Source: CAZUZS01 sp964624795 | Lineage (GTDB): Bacteria > Calditrichota > Calditrichia > RBG-13-44-9 | Reading direction: 5' to 3' | NCBI GenBank assembly: GCA_964624795.1 | Contig: CAZUZS010000074.1 | Location: 1-21,597 of the forward strand | Length of the DNA: 21,597 bases | Shown: in pieces, positions 15,932 to 21,597 of the stretch | Layout of the letters: every line of letters begins with the position of its first letter | Numbering within the stretch: the stretch's first letter is position 1 | Made by a program: the position numbers and the translations under genes | The notes under the pieces: model-generated | Database searches by the model: none | Told to the model about the DNA's origin: nothing | What the model saw: only the letters and a program-made list of their open reading frames with translations

Positions 15932-15955
15932 TTTAATAGTTGTTGAAAAGATTTT

Positions 15956-16918
15956 TCACTCACTACGCGATACCCACGGAAGATTGTCCATATCCACATT
16001 CCCTCCGGAAAGAATAATACCGACCCTTTTCCCCCTGACATCGATTTTCTTTTCCAGCAGCACTCCCAGGGGTACTGCCGCCGACGGCTCAACCACGATT
16101 TTCATGCGTTCCCAGATCAATCGCATCGCGTCCACTATGGCTTGTTCGCTCACTGTTACAATCTGCCGGACGTGTTCCCGGATGATGGGAAAGGTCAGAC
16201 TGCCCAAAGAGGTGAGCAAACCGTCCGCGATGGTGACCGGATTTTCCGATGGAATGATCCGGCCGGCTTGCATTGAGCGGTAGGCGTCATCTGCACCTGC
16301 CGGCTCGGCGGCAATCACCTTTGTGGAAGGTGACAGTTCGGAGACCGCCAGGGCTGTTCCGCTCAACAGCCCGCCGCCGCCCACTGGCGCCAGAATCATT
16401 TGGAGGTCGCGGCAGTCCTGCAGCAATTCCAGCGCCGCGGTGCCCTGACCGGCAATCACCCGGTAATCGTTGTAAGGGTGAACAAAGTGAGCGCCGGTTA
16501 CCTGCACTACTTTTGCCAGCGTTTCTTCCCTGGCCCTCAGGGTCGGTTCGCAAAAGTGAATCTTGCCGCCATAGGCGGCAACAGCGTTCTTCTTAACAAC
16601 CGGCGCGTTGCGAGGCATGACAATAAACGCCGGAATGCCACGCAGCCTGGCGGCCAGCGAAAGCGCCGCAGCATGATTGCCGGATGAGTGGGTTGCTACA
16701 CCCCGGTTTGCTTCTTTTTCCGGCAATGAGAATACCGCGTTGCAGGCACCCCGGAATTTAAAAGCGCCCACCTTCTGAAAGTTTTCGCATTTAAAAAATA
16801 ATTCGGCATCACACAGCCGGTTGATATCCTCGCAAGTGAATACCGGAGTGCGGTGGGCATGCGGTGCTATACGGTCTGCTGCCTGGCGGATGTCACTCAA
16901 ATTTGGGATATTTGTCAT
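15956..16918 (-). CDS. PLP-dependent serine racemase / threonine-serine dehydratase
   Basis: 320 residues from the ATG at 16918; an ATG at 16945 would add nine residues not typical of the family. This is a fold-type II PLP enzyme with Schiff-base lysine K54 (GAFKFRG), the PLP-binding SSGNH (77-81) and the phosphate-binding tetraglycine GGGG (179-182). Several segments resemble mammalian serine racemase closely: THSSGNH with S78 at the position of catalytic S84, AAEPAGADD with the metal-ligand positions E204 and D210, WERMK, and LSGGNVD. It has no C-terminal ACT regulatory domain, so it is not a biosynthetic IlvA. The likely activity is L/D-serine racemisation and/or beta-elimination of serine or threonine (also threo-3-hydroxyaspartate). 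It is divergent from the cold-shock gene and convergent with the glycosylase gene. Confidence 0.87.
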   Translation of the reverse strand: MTNIPNLSDIRQAADRIAPHAHRTPVFTCEDINRLCDAELFFKCENFQKVGAFKFRGACNAVFSLPEKEANRGVATHSSGNHAAALSLAARLRGIPAFIVMPRNAPVVKKNAVAAYGGKIHFCEPTLRAREETLAKVVQVTGAHFVHPYNDYRVIAGQGTAALELLQDCRDLQMILAPVGGGGLLSGTALAVSELSPSTKVIAAEPAGADDAYRSMQAGRIIPSENPVTIADGLLTSLGSLTFPIIREHVRQIVTVSEQAIVDAMRLIWERMKIVVEPSAAVPLGVLLEKKIDVRGKRVGIILSGGNVDMDNLPWVSRSE

Positions 16919-17050
16919 TATGAATCCATCGCTCTTGTAATACATTACACAATTATGTTAGTTATTAAACATTTTGCTTGCAAATGGATATTTTAAATTC
17001 TAATTTGTTGTTGCAAAGTAACGTAGCACCGATGCTTGGGGGTAAGTTGT

Positions 17051-17070
17051 CTGAAGCCACTCCGGTTCAG
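17051..17070 (+). promoter_or_regulatory. Stem-loop in the putative 5' leader of the cold-shock gene
   Basis: CTGAA-g-CC / GG-TTCAG forms a 7-bp stem with one bulged G and an ACTCC loop, about 67 bases before the cold-shock ATG. Long structured leaders are common for csp genes, but neither the transcription start nor a regulatory role can be shown here. Confidence 0.25.
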
Positions 17071-17136
17071 AATCTTTTGAATCCTCGCAGCAAAGTGAGT
17101 GGTACATAAGTAAAATTTTTTAAGAGGTAATTATTT

Positions 17137-17337
17137 ATGGAAAAGGGTGTAGTAAAGTGGTTCAATGGTTCCAAAGGATATGGCTTCATCAGCCGTGAAA
17201 ATGGAGAAGATGTATTTGTGCATTATTCTGCAATTGAAGCCGATGGATATCGTTCTCTGGAAGAAGGCGATACCGTTGAATTTGACGTAGCCGAAGGACC
17301 CAAAGGTTTGCAGGCCACAAAAGTTCGTAGAGGCTAA
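17137..17337 (+). CDS. CspA-family cold-shock protein
   Basis: A 66-residue single cold-shock domain. RNP1 (KGYGFIS, 13-19) and RNP2 (VFVHY, 26-30) are intact, with the usual VVKWFN opening and a KGLQATKV end. The protein is a small cytosolic OB-fold that binds single-stranded RNA/DNA and melts mRNA secondary structure. AAGAGG precedes the ATG by about 10 bases. It is monocistronic, with a strong intrinsic terminator just downstream and a roughly 190-bp divergent promoter region upstream. Whether it is cold-induced cannot be read from the sequence. Confidence 0.95.
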   Translation: MEKGVVKWFNGSKGYGFISRENGEDVFVHYSAIEADGYRSLEEGDTVEFDVAEGPKGLQATKVRRG

Positions 17338-17685
17338 TCAAAGCTACTATCGAATACGCGCCCCGGTCTAAGGATCGGGGTTTTTTATTTTAGCCCACCA
17401 ACTCTATTTTTTCCTTAAATGAATTCAAATATATCCTGCCGGGAGCAATCAGTTAACTGTAGCCGGCAGTGTGCATACCCAGATGTTCAAGATAAATAAA
17501 AACGAATATATTTCTGACAGGCAAGTTTAAATACAGTTTTTTGACGAATCTATTAGCAGGAGAAACCCAGCAAAGTGTGATTCAACTCACTGCAATTCCG
17601 GCAACAGGATGATATAATTAACGCTTTATCAGGAAGTGGGAAACTGATAGGCAAAACAATACATCAATATTTAAGGAGGCGATCT
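17338..17685 (+). other. Intergenic region, 348 bp: terminator and promoter zone
   Basis: It contains the csp terminator, then about 300 bp without a gene leading to the exported beta-barrel-like protein. A TATAAT hexamer at 17613-17618 is a possible -10 box, but the -35 position is a poor match. The AAGGAGG at 17672-17678 is the strong Shine-Dalgarno of the next gene. No other structure was recognised. Confidence 0.4.
17361..17386 (+). terminator. Intrinsic terminator of the cold-shock gene
   Basis: CCCCGGTC-TAAG-GATCGGGG forms an 8-bp stem with one G-U pair and a tetraloop, directly followed by six T residues. It lies 23 bases after the csp stop codon. Confidence 0.92.
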
Positions 17686-18462
17686 ATGCGATTCTACAAT
17701 TTTGTGGTGATTATTCTGAGTATGATCTTTGTGGGGCTTGTCCACGCCCAGGGGAACAATTTGGATAATGTGCATCTTTTCCAAAATTTCTTCCGCGATG
17801 CCACAATAGCTGCCACACCCTACGGGCAAGGCGGTTTAACATATAGCGATTACGATTATGCCAGCTCAATCGAAATTCGTGGCCAGGGCAGTGTTCCGAT
17901 CAACCCGCAAATGGAAGTTGGCGGTGGTATCAGCCTTCTCAGTTTTAGCCCGGATGGTGGAAGCAGCTCTACCGGAATTTCCGACCTGCTTGTTACCGGT
18001 CGTTATCTGGTCGTTCCCGGTCCGACAAAAATTGCTGCCGGTGGTTATATTACTCTGCCAATCGGTCAGAAGAAAGTTGGCCAAAATAATTTCAATTTCG
18101 GAGCGTTCGGTGCACTCCGCTACCCGGTAAACGACCAAGTGCAGATCACCGGAACAGCCGGCCTCGATTTCCTGGAAAGCAAAAGTTACGAGTATAATCT
18201 TGCAACCGGAGAATTGAAAGAAACTACAAAACACGAAGCCACATTGGTTTTGGGTGGTGGAGGACTTTATGCGCTGAACGAGCAGGTTACGCTGGTTGGA
18301 GAGCTTACGCTCTGGAGCCGGGGCAATTATGCGCTTATCAGCGGCGGCGCGGATTATATGCTGCAAAACAATATGCATTTGAGGGGATTTTTAGGATTGG
18401 GTCTGGATAATGCAGCGCCTAATGTTTCGATTGGCGGCAGCCTGTTGGTTTCGCTTCCCTAA
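17686..18462 (+). CDS. Exported beta-strand-rich protein, probable outer-membrane barrel
   Basis: 258 residues. The N-terminal signal peptide (MRFYNFVVIILSMIFVGLVHA, cleavage near 21) is followed by alternating hydrophobic/polar strands separated by Gly/Asn/Asp turns. This is the pattern of 8-12-stranded transporter-like outer-membrane barrels. Examples are MEVGGGISLLSF, TKIAAGGYITLPIG, NFNFGAFGALRYPV, ATLVLGGGGLYAL, MHLRGFLGLGL and VSIGGSLLVSL. There is no T9SS domain or lipobox. No specific family was recognised, and the ligand and function are unknown. AAGGAGG sits 7 bases before the ATG, so the start is secure. It is convergent with the ECF sigma/anti-sigma operon, and no operon partner is visible. 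Confidence 0.75.
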   Translation: MRFYNFVVIILSMIFVGLVHAQGNNLDNVHLFQNFFRDATIAATPYGQGGLTYSDYDYASSIEIRGQGSVPINPQMEVGGGISLLSFSPDGGSSSTGISDLLVTGRYLVVPGPTKIAAGGYITLPIGQKKVGQNNFNFGAFGALRYPVNDQVQITGTAGLDFLESKSYEYNLATGELKETTKHEATLVLGGGGLYALNEQVTLVGELTLWSRGNYALISGGADYMLQNNMHLRGFLGLGLDNAAPNVSIGGSLLVSLP

Positions 18463-18516
18463 ATAAAATTCGGGACATGATTTACTACTTTCTTGCATCA
18501 TCTTATTTGGCTTAAA

Positions 18517-18544
18517 AGATTCCCGGTGATCATCCCGGGAATCT
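18517..18544. terminator. 10-bp hairpin downstream of the barrel gene
   Basis: AGATTCCCGG / CCGGGAATCT is a perfect stem with an 8-nt loop (contains TGATCA). On the minus strand it is followed by TTTTAAG, so it could terminate the anti-sigma operon weakly. On the plus strand there is no U-run. Confidence 0.4.
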
Positions 18545-18593
18545 GACTGAGGTTGCATTAGTTTTGTTTAATCAATGAACAATTTTTTACACT

Positions 18594-18635
18594 AACCAGG
18601 CTTCTTGGGTAAATAGTTTTCCAAAGAAGCCGGTT
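18594..18635. repeat. Long imperfect inverted repeat downstream of the anti-sigma gene
   Basis: AACC-a-GGCTTCTT pairs with AAGAAGCC-GGTT, 12 bp with one bulged A, with a few more inner G-C pairs possible. It lies in the 185-bp convergent spacer, 13 bases from the anti-sigma stop. No U-run adjoins it on either strand, so it may be an mRNA 3'-end structure rather than an intrinsic terminator. Confidence 0.45.
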
Positions 18636-18647
18636 CCGGAAGTGCTA

Positions 18648-19205
18648 TTACATTGCGCTTACGACGAAGCGGGTGAGCACCGAATCTTCCTGCATGTTGG
18701 TACCGATCTTCTGTTGCTTTATGATGTTGAGATTGTCCAGAACCGGCGTCCCGTCAACCACCGATTCGTTTGGCAGCGCGGCCGGAGATAAATTAACGTG
18801 CTGCCCAACGGTTGGGCTCAGATGCCGCAGCGCGAATGCCAGAACAAAGATCACGAGTGCGCTGAGCACTGCCTGGTAAACCGGAATTCGGAACTCCAGC
18901 GTGCGTTTAGCTGCCTTAATAAAATTATGCATGGTGATCTTACGGCGATGCTTTTGCGGTCTCATTCTCCGCAGAACGTTTTCACGAATGGCAGGATTGG
19001 GTACCAGTCCCGGCCTATCTTCAATTTTCACGGCATCCTGCATTTTTAACAAAATATCCTGAAATGCCCGGCATTCCTGACAGGAAGCCAAATGGGACTG
19101 TAGTTGAGAATTCTCCGCTTCCGTCAACTTCTCCGATATTCTTCTGGTAAGCAAATCCCGGATTGGTTTGCATTCTTTATCGCGAGTTTCCTTATTCTTT
19201 TCCAT
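18648..19205 (-). CDS. Anti-sigma factor with zinc-finger (zf-HC2) domain
   Basis: 185 residues. An N-terminal HxxxCxxC motif (H38, C42, C45 in SHLASCQECRAF) is the ZAS/zf-HC2 signature that clamps ECF sigma factors. It is followed by a basic linker, one membrane helix (about 107-126, VLSALVIFVLAFAL) and a periplasmic tail of about 60 residues with no recognised sensor fold. The protein should hold the sigma factor at the inner membrane until a periplasmic signal releases it. Its ATG lies inside the sigma gene with a 14-base overlap, and AGAGG sits about 9 bases upstream, which indicates translational coupling. It is the last gene of the minus-strand operon. Confidence 0.88.
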   Translation of the reverse strand: MEKNKETRDKECKPIRDLLTRRISEKLTEAENSQLQSHLASCQECRAFQDILLKMQDAVKIEDRPGLVPNPAIRENVLRRMRPQKHRRKITMHNFIKAAKRTLEFRIPVYQAVLSALVIFVLAFALRHLSPTVGQHVNLSPAALPNESVVDGTPVLDNLNIIKQQKIGTNMQEDSVLTRFVVSAM

Positions 19206-19812
19206 TGCCTAAAACCTCTGAATTTGATGGATTAAGTGCTTTCAGTTTGTCTGCCAGTTTCCGGGCAGTATAAAACAGACGGGATTTTACAGTGCCCTGC
19301 GAGCAATCCAGAATTTCGCTGATCTCTCTGATGGAGAAATTCTCCTGGAATCGCAGCAGAAAAGTGCCGCGATGCGATTCTTCCATTTTCCCAAGCTCGT
19401 TCATTACGGCCTGTCCAAATGCGCTGTGATCGACCTTTTCCTCTGCCGGGTGGTACGGACTATTCTCAGGCAGCGAACGGGCATCAAGGTTTTCGTCATT
19501 ATGAACCGAGCTCCTGTTACCCATACGCCGGTACTCGTTCTTGCACTGGTTGTGAGCAACGGTGAAAATCCAGGTGGAAAAACTCCTGTTGGTTTGGAAC
19601 AAGCCGGGCTTCTCCACAACCTTCAGGAAAATATCCTGCAAAAAATCCTGTGCTTTTTCCTCGTCTCCGCTCAGCATTCGATAAAAAAAATACAGAAGCC
19701 GCCGGCTGTAGCGTTGATACAGTTCATCGAAGGCGGAAGTGTCGCTGTGTTGCACTCCCGCCATCAATTGTTCGTCGCTCAGTTTTCTGTAATCCTTCTT
19801 CAGAATTCCCAT
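19192..19812 (-). CDS. ECF-type RNA polymerase sigma factor (sigma-70 family)
   Basis: 206 residues with sigma region 2 at about 24-96 (AFDELYQRYSRRLLYFFYRM, the -10-binding SFSTWIFTVAHNQCKNEYRR). Region 4 is at about 140-190 (FSIREISEILDCSQGTVKSRLFYTARKL, the -35-binding HTH). There is no region 1 or 3, as usual in the extracytoplasmic-function class. The stop codon overlaps the start of the zinc-binding membrane anti-sigma factor, so the pair is a classical sigma/anti-sigma module. The gene follows the periplasmic DUF2723-like protein by 46 bases on the same strand and may be co-transcribed with it. The target regulon is unknown. Confidence 0.93.
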   Translation of the reverse strand: MGILKKDYRKLSDEQLMAGVQHSDTSAFDELYQRYSRRLLYFFYRMLSGDEEKAQDFLQDIFLKVVEKPGLFQTNRSFSTWIFTVAHNQCKNEYRRMGNRSSVHNDENLDARSLPENSPYHPAEEKVDHSAFGQAVMNELGKMEESHRGTFLLRFQENFSIREISEILDCSQGTVKSRLFYTARKLADKLKALNPSNSEVLGNGKE

Positions 19813-19858
19813 AAATTTTCCGAACCTGCCGCTACAAGTTACAAATCTACGCCGTTTT

Positions 19859-21043
19859 CTACAACCCTTCGTTCTTCATATACTCTTCTATCTCATTTTT
19901 CTTGCCGGCCTGTTCTGCCAGGCTCAGCGCCCATTGTTTCCAGTATTGCGCCTTTCCCACATCGCCGCCGGTTTTGAAATGCTGGGCCAGCATGATCATT
20001 GGCACCACGTAATTCATCTTCAGGAACTGGAACGAGCCGGTGGCGGGGTAGTCTTCGCTGTAAAAATCATATTTCAGGTAATCCAAACGAAAATTATCCT
20101 CAAAGTTCTTTTTCAACAGCGCCAGGTTGTCCATTCGCTTGGGGCTGTATTGATAGGCAAGTCCAACGATATAAAGATCATCCTTTATGGATTTGATACG
20201 ACCTTCATAAACGGTAAGTGCAAAATAGATGTGAACAGCGGGATATTTGGCGGCAATTTGCTTGCACATCTCCGGCAGGAATTCTTCACTGCGAAAGGCG
20301 GGGAGTTTATCATAGTTAATCGTTATTCCGCGCTCCTTCAGCTTCCGGTCCAGGTACGGCTTCCCGGTTTGCATCAGGCTGATATTCAGATCGGTGACAT
20401 CGGTTCGAATCCCTTTCACCTCCTGCAGCATCCAAACCGGATAAGTGTCATTGTCCCCGTTGGTAATAAGGACCGCATTTTTCTCGGCGGACATCAGCAC
20501 ATTGTAGTTATAGTTCAGCAATCCCGGGGAAACATCCTTGCTGTCATAGAGTTTTTCAAGAAATTCCCTGAATTTGCCGTTTTCGCCGTTATGTTCATAA
20601 TAAGAAATGAATCCGTAATATGTGTCCGGCCGATCCGGTCGCAGGTTATACGCTTTTTGAAGATCGGAAATATCTTCAATGTTGTAGGTATTCCAGTACT
20701 TCAGCAGATAGTATTCGTAGGTTCCCGGAATCGCCTTCCCCATGTCGTCGATGATCTTTTGCAGGCGCTCCTTTTTTTCTTTGGTGTCGATGGTCTCTAC
20801 ATAACGTGCATATCGCACCGCGTTGTAATAGTTGTACCAGGCTTCGGGATTTTTTGGATTTTTGTCGATTTCCTTTTTCCACAACTCCGCCTGTTTGATA
20901 TACCACTCGTTGGGTTTCTGCACATAAACGATGCGGTAAACTTTTTGCGGTGTGTCATCTTTTGACTGGGCAAGCGCCAGATTTGCCACATTGAATAATG
21001 TGAGAACAATAAACAGAATCAAAAAACGGGATATCGACTTCAT
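19859..21043 (-). CDS. Periplasmic TPR / DUF2723 C-terminal-like protein
   Basis: 394 residues. A signal peptide (MKSISRFLILFIVLTLFNVANLALA) is followed by a Tyr-rich, TPR-like helical part (about 45-180, NPKNPEAWYNYYNA, LRPDRPDTYYGFISYY). Next is a segment NAVLITNGDNDTYPVWMLQEVKG (about 189-211) with IRTDVTDLNISLM. This closely resembles the soluble C-terminal part of Bacteroidetes DUF2723 membrane proteins (TNGDND(T)(F/Y)P...QEV.G.R.DV...N.SL). The membrane-embedded glycosyltransferase-like half of that family is missing, so this is a stand-alone exported version. Function is unknown. It is upstream of the sigma/anti-sigma pair on the same strand with a 46-bp gap, so it may be the sensor or partner in envelope signalling. 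This is inference from position only. Confidence 0.7.
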   Translation of the reverse strand: MKSISRFLILFIVLTLFNVANLALAQSKDDTPQKVYRIVYVQKPNEWYIKQAELWKKEIDKNPKNPEAWYNYYNAVRYARYVETIDTKEKKERLQKIIDDMGKAIPGTYEYYLLKYWNTYNIEDISDLQKAYNLRPDRPDTYYGFISYYEHNGENGKFREFLEKLYDSKDVSPGLLNYNYNVLMSAEKNAVLITNGDNDTYPVWMLQEVKGIRTDVTDLNISLMQTGKPYLDRKLKERGITINYDKLPAFRSEEFLPEMCKQIAAKYPAVHIYFALTVYEGRIKSIKDDLYIVGLAYQYSPKRMDNLALLKKNFEDNFRLDYLKYDFYSEDYPATGSFQFLKMNYVVPMIMLAQHFKTGGDVGKAQYWKQWALSLAEQAGKKNEIEEYMKNEGL

Positions 21044-21276
21044 TGATTTTTCCTCCGGTTACGTTTGATTTACTCAAATTCAGCCTGAGACCGTTTTATG
21101 TTCCCGGCTCAGAAATCGTCCCGTAATACACGCCACATGCCGGACGGTTCAAATAAAAATGGAAGATTTTAGAATGCGGCAAAACTTTTGTATATTTTGA
21201 TATTGCTTTTTCGATGCTGTGAATTATATGAACCAATGATTTTATTGCATAATATGAAAAATGAAGGGGAGCAACA

Positions 21277-21558
21277 ATGTCGAATGATGTCAAACATGAC
21301 GTGGAAAACGAAAAATTCTACCTTGTTGAAGATGGATTTGAATCATACCTGGAATACCGGAAGGTGGGTGAGTATGTGCTGAACCTGGTTCATACATACA
21401 CGCCCATCGAGCTGCGCGGGCGGGGCATTGCGGGCAAGATTGTGAGTTATGCGCTGGATTATGCGCGGGAAAACGGATTCAAAATCATCCCTGGCTGTTC
21501 CTACGTGAGAGCGTTTATCCAGCGGCATACCGAGTATGAGGATTTGGTGAGCGAGTGA
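21277..21558 (+). CDS. Small GNAT-family N-acetyltransferase (YjdJ / At1g77540 type)
   Basis: 93 residues, complete. It has the reduced GNAT core of this group: VHTYTPIELRGRGIAGKIV (about 38-56, with the RGRGIAGK acyl-CoA pyrophosphate loop), followed by IPGCSYVRAFIQRHTEYEDLV (about 71-91). C74 is the position proposed to be reactive in the plant homologue. The acceptor substrate is unknown for the family. GGGGAG precedes the ATG by about 6 bases. It is divergent from the DUF2723-like operon, separated by 233 bp, and lies at the right edge of the window with no neighbour visible downstream. Confidence 0.85.
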   Translation: MSNDVKHDVENEKFYLVEDGFESYLEYRKVGEYVLNLVHTYTPIELRGRGIAGKIVSYALDYARENGFKIIPGCSYVRAFIQRHTEYEDLVSE

Positions 21559-21597
21559 GCGGGGTTTAAGCTTGCGCGGCTAAAATCCATCGGACAG

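Noticed and set aside
19934..20965. Open frame of 343 codons on the plus strand opposite the DUF2723-like gene
   Set aside because: It is the antisense shadow of a Lys/Asn/Tyr-rich gene. The minus-strand product has a signal peptide and a known motif; the plus one has neither.
1..21597. Mobile element, phage, CRISPR, toxin-antitoxin or defence island
   Set aside because: No transposase, integrase, direct-repeat array, att-like repeat or recognised defence gene was found. Gene content and composition look chromosomal throughout.

Overview
The window looks like a chromosomal piece of a Gram-negative bacterium of the FCB superphylum, probably outside the classical Bacteroidetes (Calditrichota/KSB1-like). 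This is inferred from two large secreted proteins ending in a C-terminal type IX secretion (T9SS) sorting domain with the NYPNPFNP-type motif, an AgmX/PglI-type C-terminal domain, a DUF2723-like periplasmic protein, a UbiA enzyme of the archaeal-ether-lipid type, and intermediate GC content. No tRNA, rRNA, CRISPR array, insertion sequence or phage gene was seen. The gene order looks like ordinary chromosome with several small functional islands.

Layout. 1-1.7 kb (+): large subunit of a B12-dependent acyl-CoA mutase, with the substrate-pocket residues of isobutyryl-CoA mutase rather than methylmalonyl-CoA mutase. 1.8-5.0 kb (-): a membrane-anchored AgmX/PglI-domain protein and a T9SS-secreted right-handed beta-helix protein. 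The latter reading frame is split by one in-frame TGA. 5.2-7.4 kb (+): a short unidirectional run of a left-handed beta-helix sugar N-acetyltransferase, a UbiA prenyltransferase and a Maf nucleotide pyrophosphatase, closed by a bidirectional terminator. 7.5-11.2 kb (-): a 1221-residue secreted M14 zinc carboxypeptidase with accessory domains and a T9SS signal. 11.5-12.3 kb (-): an aquaporin.

12.5-15.9 kb (+) is the most coherent functional island. An AidB-like acyl-CoA dehydrogenase, an AraC-HTH/O6-methylguanine methyltransferase fusion and an AlkA-type 3-methyladenine glycosylase lie in a row, which reproduces the content of the E. coli Ada alkylation (adaptive) response. The Ada-like protein lacks the N-terminal methyl-phosphotriester sensor domain. 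Three copies of AAATGAG lie in front of the aidB-like gene and are a candidate operator.

15.95-17.4 kb: a serine-racemase-like PLP enzyme (-) and a cold-shock protein (+) with a strong terminator. 17.7-18.5 kb (+): an exported beta-strand-rich protein, probably an outer-membrane barrel. 18.6-21.0 kb (-): a probable three-gene operon of a periplasmic DUF2723-like/TPR protein, an ECF sigma factor and its zinc-binding membrane anti-sigma factor, with sigma and anti-sigma overlapping. 21.3-21.6 kb (+): a small GNAT-type protein.
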